A stretch of DNA of 64,000 bases from an uncultured Flavobacteriales bacterium (GTDB lineage Bacteria; Bacteroidota; Bacteroidia; Flavobacteriales_D; Sanyastnellaceae). The notes beneath the pieces are model-generated. The model ran no database searches, was not told the origin of the DNA, and saw only the letters and a list, made by a program, of their open reading frames with translations. Both the position numbers and the translations under genes were made by a program. Positions 57,442-64,000 of the stretch are shown in pieces; the stretch's first letter is position 1; each line of letters begins with the position of its first letter. Location: contig CALKFF010000009.1 in assembly GCA_938084585.1 (NCBI GenBank), forward strand, positions 1 through 64,000, written 5' to 3'.

Positions 57442-58787
57442 CCGCGCACCAAGTCTGAAGCGAACCCGAGGTAATTCGCTGGGGTGATGGCATTCAGTTC
57501 CGCTTTGACCGCGTCGGACACGTCCAAGCCCTGCACAAATTCACGCATCACCGCCTGGTTGATCGTGCCATTTGTTCGAGTCAAGGCTTTCAAGGCCTCG
57601 TACGGCTCGGGGTAGGCTTCACGCCTCAGGATGGTCTGAATGGCTTCGGCCACAATGGCCCAATTGGCCTCCAAGTCGGCGGCAATCTTGTCCCCGTTCA
57701 ACACCAGCTTGCCCAGCCCCTTCCGGGTGGCGTTCATGGCGATGACGCTGTGCCCGAGGGGCACGCCCAGGTTGCGCATCACGGTGCTGTCGGTGAGGTC
57801 GCGCTGCAACCGGGAGACAGGCAACTTCTCGGCAAAGTGCCCCAGCAACGCATTGGCCACCCCCAGGTTGCCCTCGCTGTTCTCGAAGTCGATGGGGTTA
57901 ACTTTATGCGGCATGGCGGAAGACCCGACTTCCCCGGCCACAATCTTCTGCTTGAAGTAGTCCATGGAGATGTACGTCCACACGTCCCGGTCCAAATCGA
58001 GAATCACCGTGTGGATGCGACGCAAGGCGTCGCACCAAGCTGCGAGATGGTCGTACGGCTCAATTTGCGTGGTCAACGGGGTCCGCGTGAGGCCCAACTT
58101 GCCCTCCACGAAGGCCCGGCCAAAGGCAGGCCAATCCACCTCAGGGTAGGCCACCCGATGGGCGTTGAATTGCCCGGTGGCGCCGCCAAACTTGGCCGCA
58201 TACACGGCGTCGACAAGCCCGACGCGCTGGCTGCGCAGGCGCTCCACGAACACCTGAAGCTCTTTCCCCAACGTCACGGGAGACGCCGGCTGCCCATGCG
58301 TCCGCGCCAACATCGGCACATCTTTCCACTCCAGGGCCAAGCGAGATAAATCCGAAATCACCTCGTCCAGCAACGGCAGAACCACGCCTTCCGTCGCGCG
58401 TTTCAGCGACAGCGGAATCGCGGTGTTGTTGACGTCTTGGGAAGTCAACCCGAAGTGGACGAACTCCTTCCAAGCCCCCACGCCCAACTTGTCCATCGCG
58501 TCTTTCACGAAGTATTCAACCGCCTTCACGTCGTGGTTGGTGATGCGCTCCTGGTCCTTCACCCACTGGGCGTCCTGGGCCGAGAACTCGAGGTGCACAG
58601 CCCGGAGGGCGTCCACCTTGTCTTGGGGGAAATCGGCCAACTGGGGCAGGATCTTCACCAACTCCAAGAAGTATTCCACTTCCACCTCGACCCGGTGTTG
58701 AATCAGTCCTTGTTCAGACAACCAGGTGGCGAGGGTTTGGGTGTGTCTCCGGTAGCGTCCGTCGACGGGAGAAAGGGCGTCAAGCAT
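57438..58787 (-). CDS. purB: Adenylosuccinate lyase
   Basis: LDALSPVDGRYRRHTQTLATWLSEQGLIQHRVEVEVEYF; GEVGSSAMPHKVNPIDFENSEGNLG. Confidence 0.96.
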   Translation of the reverse strand: MLDALSPVDGRYRRHTQTLATWLSEQGLIQHRVEVEVEYFLELVKILPQLADFPQDKVDALRAVHLEFSAQDAQWVKDQERITNHDVKAVEYFVKDAMDKLGVGAWKEFVHFGLTSQDVNNTAIPLSLKRATEGVVLPLLDEVISDLSRLALEWKDVPMLARTHGQPASPVTLGKELQVFVERLRSQRVGLVDAVYAAKFGGATGQFNAHRVAYPEVDWPAFGRAFVEGKLGLTRTPLTTQIEPYDHLAAWCDALRRIHTVILDLDRDVWTYISMDYFKQKIVAGEVGSSAMPHKVNPIDFENSEGNLGVANALLGHFAEKLPVSRLQRDLTDSTVMRNLGVPLGHSVIAMNATRKGLGKLVLNGDKIAADLEANWAIVAEAIQTILRREAYPEPYEALKALTRTNGTINQAVMREFVQGLDVSDAVKAELNAITPANYLGFASDLVRG

Positions 58788-58804
58788 GGGCGTGATTCAA
58801 AGGT

Positions 58805-58812
58805 CAAATGTA
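58805..58812 (-). promoter_or_regulatory. TACATTTG -7 element upstream of purB
   Basis: Reverse complement of caaatgta; 17 nt before ATG 58787. Confidence 0.45.
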
Positions 58813-58833
58813 CTGAACTCACTTGGGTCATCA

Positions 58834-58841
58834 TACCTTTC
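58834..58841 (+). promoter_or_regulatory. TACCTTTC -7-like element, 4 nt before ATG 58846
   Basis: TACCTTTC-CACC-ATG. Confidence 0.5.
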
Positions 58842-58845
58842 CACC

Positions 58846-59718
58846 ATGCGCTTTCACACGATTCACACCGGGAATTTCAAACTGGACGGCGGGGCCATGT
58901 TTGGGGTGGTTCCCAAGCAACTTTGGTCCAGGACCAACCCGGCGGACAGCCAGAATTTGTGCACGTGGGCGATGCGTTCCCTGCTTGTCGAAGTCGGCGA
59001 CCGCCTGGTGCTCATCGACTGCGGCATTGGGGACAAGCAATCGGAAAAATTCTTCAGCCACTACCATTTGCACGGGGCGCACAGCTTGGACTCGAGTTTG
59101 GCGCAAGCTGGATTCTCAAGGGGAGACATCACAGACGTGTTCCTGACGCACTTGCATTTCGACCACGTCGGAGGTGCTGTGGTTCGTAGGGCAGATGGGC
59201 AACTGGTCCCCGCTTTCCCCAACGCGACGTTTTGGAGCAACGACGCGCATTGGGATTGGGCCATGAACCCCAATGCCAGGGAGAAAGCGTCGTTCCTGCG
59301 TGACAACTTGCAACCCTTGCGGGACTCGGGGCAACTCCGCATGGTGGAACGCACCGGACGCATCACCCACAACGCCATGGGCATCGAAGGGTGGGACATC
59401 TTCTTTGCCGATGGCCACACAGAGAGCCAAATGATCCCGTTGCTCCGGCACGGACAAGGCCAGACCACCGCCTTCATGGCCGACTTGCTCCCAAGCACAG
59501 GGCACATCCCCCTGGCCTACGTCATGGGGTACGACACGCGCCCCCTGCTCACCTTGGAAGAGAAAAAGCTGTTCTTGGACACCGCGGCCAACGAAGTTTG
59601 GACGTTGTTCTTGGAGCACGACGCCCAACACGCCGCCTGCACCGTTCGTCACACTGAAAAGGGAGTTCGGCTGGACCAGGCGGCCCCCACGTGGCACGAA
59701 CTCCACGGCAGGCCCTGA
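58846..59718 (+). CDS. MBL-fold metallo-hydrolase
   Basis: DVFLTHLHFDHVGGAVVR, SLLVEVGDRLVLIDCGIGDK, FADGHTESQMIPLL. Confidence 0.92.
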   Translation: MRFHTIHTGNFKLDGGAMFGVVPKQLWSRTNPADSQNLCTWAMRSLLVEVGDRLVLIDCGIGDKQSEKFFSHYHLHGAHSLDSSLAQAGFSRGDITDVFLTHLHFDHVGGAVVRRADGQLVPAFPNATFWSNDAHWDWAMNPNAREKASFLRDNLQPLRDSGQLRMVERTGRITHNAMGIEGWDIFFADGHTESQMIPLLRHGQGQTTAFMADLLPSTGHIPLAYVMGYDTRPLLTLEEKKLFLDTAANEVWTLFLEHDAQHAACTVRHTEKGVRLDQAAPTWHELHGRP

Positions 59719-59727
59719 GTCGAGACC

Positions 59728-60753
59728 TCAGGCCAACCCCTGAACCAGACGACTCGGCAAGCCAGGTCCCTGGTAAATCATGCCGGAGTACACCTGGACA
59801 AGGCTGGCCCCGGCGTCCAATTTCTCCTGGGCTGCCTCCACGCTGTCGATCCCGCCCACACCAATGATGGGGAATTGACCTTGACTCTTGGCGGCCAAGT
59901 GACGAATCACCTCTGTGGCCCGCTCCCGCACAGGCGCACCGCTCACGCCGCCAGGCCCCATGGCGCTCACGGTTTCGGAATCGGTGGCGAGGCCTTCTCT
60001 AGAAATGGTGGTGTTGGTGGCCACCACGCCGTCGACCTTTTCGCTGAGGACAATGTCCACGATGTCGTCCAATTGGCCGTCGGTCAAATCTGGCGCAATC
60101 TTCAGGAACACTGGACGCTTGCCTGGATGGTCCGCGTTGCGCTTGACCACTGCCCGCAACAACGCCGTCAAAGGCTCCTTGTCTTGCAACTCCCTCAACC
60201 CTGGGGTGTTGGGGGAACTCACATTGACCACGAAGTAATCCACGTGGGCATGCATGGCGTCCACACAAGCGAGGTAATCGTCCACCGCACGGTCGTTGGG
60301 GGTGATTTTGTTCTTGCCAATGTTGCCTCCCACAACCAACCCTTCAGGCCGGCGGACCAATCGCGCCACAGCCGGCACCAAACCCTCGTTGTTGAACCCC
60401 ATTCGATTGAGGACACCCTCGTCCTCCACCAGGCGAAACAGCCGAGGCTTCGGGTTGCCCGACTGGGCCCTCGGCGTCACCGTCCCAATCTCCACAAATC
60501 CAAAGCCGAGCAGCGCCAGGGCGTCCAGCCACTTTGCGTCTTTGTCGAACCCCGCGGCCAAACCCACCCTGTTTGGAAACTTCAGTCCAGCAACCTCAAC
60601 CTCTTGTCCTTCATTGTGTTGACGGACTTTTCTGCGCAAAAACCAAGGCACTCCAGGAATGCGTGACGCCAGCACAAAAAGGTCCATGGCGGCGTAGTGC
60701 GCACGCTCAGGAGTCATCCAAAAAAACAGGGGCTTGAGAAGCTTTTGATACAC
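59728..60753 (-). CDS. pyrD: Quinone-dependent dihydroorotate dehydrogenase
   Basis: NRVGLAAGFDKDAKWLDALALLGFGFVEIGTVTPRAQSGNPKPRLFRL; VNVSSPNTPGLRELQ. GTG start. Confidence 0.96.
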   Translation of the reverse strand: MYQKLLKPLFFWMTPERAHYAAMDLFVLASRIPGVPWFLRRKVRQHNEGQEVEVAGLKFPNRVGLAAGFDKDAKWLDALALLGFGFVEIGTVTPRAQSGNPKPRLFRLVEDEGVLNRMGFNNEGLVPAVARLVRRPEGLVVGGNIGKNKITPNDRAVDDYLACVDAMHAHVDYFVVNVSSPNTPGLRELQDKEPLTALLRAVVKRNADHPGKRPVFLKIAPDLTDGQLDDIVDIVLSEKVDGVVATNTTISREGLATDSETVSAMGPGGVSGAPVRERATEVIRHLAAKSQGQFPIIGVGGIDSVEAAQEKLDAGASLVQVYSGMIYQGPGLPSRLVQGLA

Positions 60754-60757
60754 GCGG

Positions 60758-60765
60758 CAAAACTA
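60758..60765 (-). promoter_or_regulatory. TAGTTTTG -7 element, 4 nt before GTG 60753
   Basis: Reverse complement: TAGTTTTG-CCGC-GTG. Confidence 0.6.
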
Positions 60766-60793
60766 AATCATGCCTTTGGGAGGCCGCCTTCAT

Positions 60794-60814
60794 TGTGGAT
60801 AACCCTGTGGATAG
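60794..60814. promoter_or_regulatory. Two tandem DnaA-box sequences
   Basis: TGTGGATAA (60794-60802; exact complement of TTATCCACA) and TGTGGATAG (60806-60814). Confidence 0.4.
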
Positions 60815-60872
60815 CGTTCATGACCCCCCACCCCTCACGCGTGTTGCGGCCCAATAGCTTTGAATCCCAAGG

Positions 60873-61454
60873 ATGAAGAACCTGGGACTTCTTAGCTGGC
60901 TCTCGAAGAAAAAACTCACCGACGAACAGGTGGCGAACATCTTCGTCAACACCTCGTTTGAGACGGTGGAGCAAGGCTGGCCGCAAGTGGCTGAGTTCTT
61001 GAACAGCGCCCCCGAATTCGAATCTTCGCCCAACCTCGACCAAGAGGACTACGGCCGCTTTTTGATGATCGTTGTGAGCGCCAACCTCAGTCTGATTCCC
61101 AAACACTTCAACAACGGCGTGGATCGGGCCATCATTCAACGGTGCTGCGCCAAGTTTGGATTCTCCCTGGGCCTGCCGCCCGACACGTTTGCACGCAAGG
61201 TGAAGGAGTACCGGAGTTTCATGAAAGAGATCAACCGGCCGAGCAAGAACACCTTGACCGCCATGACCAGGGCCGTGTGCTACAAGTACAACGTCATCGC
61301 ACACCAGGAGGCCTACTTCGCGGACATGAACGTCCCCAACCCCATTCTTCAGAAGAACTTGCGGGAAGTGATGGAGCACTTCTTGTGGGACTGGGAAGAA
61401 TTTGTGGACCAGTACAGGGTCGTCATTGGCGCCCCCCAGGAGGCCAACTCCTGA
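60873..61454 (+). CDS. Conserved hypothetical protein
   Basis: MKNLGLLSWLSKKKLTDEQVANIFVNTSFETVEQGWPQVAEFLN; intact ORF between well-supported genes, TAGCTTTG 10 nt upstream. Confidence 0.7.
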   Translation: MKNLGLLSWLSKKKLTDEQVANIFVNTSFETVEQGWPQVAEFLNSAPEFESSPNLDQEDYGRFLMIVVSANLSLIPKHFNNGVDRAIIQRCCAKFGFSLGLPPDTFARKVKEYRSFMKEINRPSKNTLTAMTRAVCYKYNVIAHQEAYFADMNVPNPILQKNLREVMEHFLWDWEEFVDQYRVVIGAPQEANS

Positions 61455-61461
61455 ATCCCCC

Positions 61462-61902
61462 TCAATCGGCCATGCGGGCCAAATCGCGCGCCTGATCCTT
61501 GTCCTTCAGGCTTTGTCGTTTGTCGTGCAACTTCTTCCCCTTGGCCACCGAAAACTTGAGCTTGGCGTACCCGCTTTGCGAAATGAAGAGCAACGTCGGA
61601 ACCAACGTCACTCCAACATCTTTTACCTTCTTTTCTAGCTTTTTAAGCTCTGTTCTTTGAAGCAAAAGTTTACGCTTTCGTTTCGAGTCCTGGGGCATGT
61701 ATCCGGCGTTGGCGTATTCCGCCACGTACATGTTGTGCACCCACAATTCACCCGCGTCAAACCTGCAATAGCCTTCGGTGATGCTCGCCTTGCCGGCCCG
61801 AATGGATTTGATTTCTGACCCAGAGAGCACCAGCCCCGCCGTGAACTCGTCGGTGAGGAAATAGGTGTAGGACGCCTTTTTGTTTTTGATGTTCACGGCC
61901 AT
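61462..61902 (-). CDS. smpB: SsrA-binding protein
   Basis: IKNKKASYTYFLTDEFTAGLVLSGSEIKSIRAGKASITEGYCRF; KKLHDKRQSLKDKDQARDLAR. Confidence 0.96.
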   Translation of the reverse strand: MAVNIKNKKASYTYFLTDEFTAGLVLSGSEIKSIRAGKASITEGYCRFDAGELWVHNMYVAEYANAGYMPQDSKRKRKLLLQRTELKKLEKKVKDVGVTLVPTLLFISQSGYAKLKFSVAKGKKLHDKRQSLKDKDQARDLARMAD

Positions 61903-61906
61903 GCCA

Positions 61907-61914
61907 CGAAGTTA
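61907..61914 (-). promoter_or_regulatory. TAACTTCG -7 element, 4 nt before ATG 61902
   Basis: Reverse complement: TAACTTCG-TGGC-ATG. Confidence 0.55.
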
Positions 61915-61961
61915 CGCCGCCGCTTTTTGGAGGACGGTCGGCCTCGGTCGAACTTGGCGGC

Positions 61962-62969
61962 ATGAGCTACGAGGACCTGAAACACATGCCCAAGGTGGAA
62001 TTGCACTGCCACCTGGAGCTGGCCTTTCGCAAAGCCACCCTCCGCGGTTGGGCCTTGGAAAAAGGCATGGCGGTGGCACGCGAAGAGGATTTTGACCGAG
62101 AATTCCTGATCAAAGAACCCATGGACGACCTGCCTACCGTCCTCCACAAGTTCTTGAACACCCGGGACGTCATCGACACCGAGGCCAAGGTCGAGCAACT
62201 CACCTTCGAGGCTTGCGAAGACATGTTCTTGCTGAGCAACGTCCGCATTTTGGAATTGAGGTACGCCCCTTCCTTCTTGCTCGACGCCCATCTCTCCATG
62301 GACGCCGACCGCATGCTCGAGGCGATTTTGCGAGGCATGGCCCGTGCCGAGGCCGCGTACCCCATGGTTGTGGGACTCATCGGCCTGCTTCAACGCATCA
62401 AATCTGTGAAAGACAACGCCTTTTGGTGCGATTGGATCTTGGAACGCAAGGCGCACTTCGTGGGCATGGATTTGGCGGACGACGAGGTGTCCTACCCCGC
62501 TTCCCCTTTTGCACCGTTGTTTCAAAAGGCCAAAGCCCAGGGACTTGGCATCACCGTCCACGCCGGCGAGCCCGCAGTGCCTGGTGCGGCGAAGAACATC
62601 CTGGTCGCCCTCGATGAATTGGGGGCGGACCGCATCGGACACGGGGTCCAAGCCATTCACGACGCCGAGGTCGTGGCTCGGCTGGTCAAAGACGGCGTGC
62701 CTTTGGAATTGTGCCCATGGAGCAACGTGCTGACGCGGGCCGTGCCAGATTTGAAATCCCATCCGTTCAAGCGGTTGATGGACGCCGGGGTGAAGACCAC
62801 GGTGAACACCGACGACCACGGGGTGATGGACATCTCGCTGATTCAAGAGTGCCAAAACCTGACCACCCATTTGGGTGTTTCGATGGAGGACCTTCACCAA
62901 TGCAATCAATGGGCCCGTGAGGCGTCCTTCATTGCAGACGACCGCATCCAAGCGGTTTGGACCACCTGA
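61962..62969 (+). CDS. Adenosine deaminase family protein
   Basis: MPKVELHCHLELAFRKATL, ITVHAGEP, GADRIGHGVQAIHD, TTVNTDDHGVMDISL. Confidence 0.92.
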   Translation: MSYEDLKHMPKVELHCHLELAFRKATLRGWALEKGMAVAREEDFDREFLIKEPMDDLPTVLHKFLNTRDVIDTEAKVEQLTFEACEDMFLLSNVRILELRYAPSFLLDAHLSMDADRMLEAILRGMARAEAAYPMVVGLIGLLQRIKSVKDNAFWCDWILERKAHFVGMDLADDEVSYPASPFAPLFQKAKAQGLGITVHAGEPAVPGAAKNILVALDELGADRIGHGVQAIHDAEVVARLVKDGVPLELCPWSNVLTRAVPDLKSHPFKRLMDAGVKTTVNTDDHGVMDISLIQECQNLTTHLGVSMEDLHQCNQWAREASFIADDRIQAVWTT

Positions 62970-62976
62970 CAGAAGT

Positions 62977-62984
62977 TACCTTGC
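62977..62984 (+). promoter_or_regulatory. TACCTTGC -7-like element, 4 nt before ATG 62989; TTTG 17 nt upstream
   Basis: TTTG-N17-TACCTTGC-ATCC-ATG. Confidence 0.6.
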
Positions 62985-62988
62985 ATCC

Positions 62989-63768
62989 ATGACGGATTCC
63001 ATCCTTTCTCACCTTCACCATGGCGTGATGACCATCACGCTCAACCGCCCTGAAGTCTTCAACAGCTTCAACCAAGGCATGGGACGCGCATTCCAGGAAG
63101 CCTTGGACGAGGCCGCCCAGGACGACAACGTCAGGTGCGTGGTCATCACAGGGGCGGGTCGCGCCTTCTGCGCGGGTCAAGATTTGAAGGAAGTCACGGC
63201 CGAGTCTTCGCCCGGCTTCAAAGTGATTGTGGAAGAGACCTACAACCGAAGCATCCGCCGCATCTGCGACATGGACAAGCCCGTGGTGGCGGCTGTGAAT
63301 GGCGTGGCTGCCGGCGCTGGCGCCAACATTGCGCTGGCCTGCGACTTTGTGGTCGCCAAAAGTTCGGTCAAATTCATCCAAGCCTTTGCCAACATTGGGT
63401 TGATTCCAGATAGCGGAGGCACGTATTGGCTGCCCCGCCTTGTGGGCATGGCGCGGGCGAAAGCGTTGACCATGCTCGGCGCCCCCTTGCCTGCCCAGGA
63501 CGCCCAAGACCTCGGGCTCATCCACTCGTGCGTGGCCGACGACGCGTTCCAGGACGAGGTGGACCAACTGGCCTCCAAATTGGCCAGCATGCCGACCCGC
63601 GGGTTGGGTTTGACCAAAAAAGCCCTGCACGCAGGCGCCCACAACACCTTGGACGTGCAGTTGGCGTTGGAATTGGATTGGCAATTTGAAGCTGCAGAAA
63701 CGGAGGACTACGCGGAGGGTGTGGCGGCGTTTTTGGAAAAACGGTCACCCAAATTCCAAGGGCGATGA
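62989..63768 (+). CDS. Enoyl-CoA hydratase/isomerase family protein (PaaG-like)
   Basis: VMTITLNRPEVFNSFNQGMGRAFQEAL, VITGAGRAFCAGQDLKEV, GVAAGAGANIALACDFVVA. Confidence 0.92.
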   Translation: MTDSILSHLHHGVMTITLNRPEVFNSFNQGMGRAFQEALDEAAQDDNVRCVVITGAGRAFCAGQDLKEVTAESSPGFKVIVEETYNRSIRRICDMDKPVVAAVNGVAAGAGANIALACDFVVAKSSVKFIQAFANIGLIPDSGGTYWLPRLVGMARAKALTMLGAPLPAQDAQDLGLIHSCVADDAFQDEVDQLASKLASMPTRGLGLTKKALHAGAHNTLDVQLALELDWQFEAAETEDYAEGVAAFLEKRSPKFQGR

Positions 63769-64000
63769 CCGACGGCTGGATCTCCGTCCAGAACGCGTTG
63801 CCCGAGGACGACCAGCGGGTGTTGGGGTTCATCCCTGGCCACAGGGCGTTCTTGCCGGGCAAGGACTTGCAGTTCGAAATCCGAGAAGTGGTGGTGCTGC
63901 GGTTTTGCAAGGACTTCTACGCGCGAAACGAGGAAAAGAGGGCCAAACACGGGTTGCACTTTTGGGCTGGAGAAGGCAACAGCAACCACTTTTTCGCAGA
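63765..64000 (+). CDS. DUF551-like protein, truncated by window end
   Basis: ATGA overlap with previous stop; MTDGWISVQNALPEDDQRVLGFIPGHRAFLPGKDLQFEIREVVVLRFCKDFY, no stop in window. Confidence 0.55.
   Translation, partial: MTDGWISVQNALPEDDQRVLGFIPGHRAFLPGKDLQFEIREVVVLRFCKDFYARNEEKRAKHGLHFWAGEGNSNHFFA

Noticed and set aside
1-64000. Search by eye for CRISPR arrays, IS elements, integrases, toxin-antitoxin or classic defence genes
   Set aside because: No regularly spaced repeats and no transposase, integrase, nuclease-system or TA motifs were seen; the window looks like core chromosome.

Overview
Gene-dense chromosomal window, almost certainly from a high-GC member of Bacteroidota. Supporting signs: two type IX secretion type-B C-terminal domains, a PorQ-cmk pair, BshA, DUF4494, a fused DAHP synthase/chorismate mutase, and TAnnTTTG promoters. 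I support about 59 CDS, 3 tRNAs (Lys-TTT, Leu-GAG, Leu-CAG) and 4 rho-independent terminators. I saw no rRNA, CRISPR array, prophage or transposon. Most genes are housekeeping or core metabolism: ettA, aat, lon, cmk, aroQ, aroK, rlmD, pcm, purB, pyrD, smpB, an adenosine deaminase and others. The main new signal is genome-organisational. At least 13 start codons sit exactly 4 nt downstream of a TAnnTTNG/TAnnTTGC octamer that matches the Bacteroidota -7 promoter element, and 4 more sit at 3-6 nt. This predicts widespread leaderless or near-leaderless mRNAs. Several of these promoters form interlocked divergent pairs only 12-37 bp apart, and two reuse the upstream gene's TAA stop as the first bases of the -7 box. 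Genes inside operons are instead joined by 14 ATGA/GTGA overlaps. Other points of interest: a CarH-like B12/MerR regulator plus ECF sigma factor separated by tandem inverted repeats and GTTYAAC half-sites, with no carotenoid genes nearby; clusters of DnaA-box-like sequences; an RlmD homologue lacking the Fe-S cysteines; and a secreted esterase/beta-helix protein overlapping aroQ antisense. Family names come from reading the translations. No database search was run.
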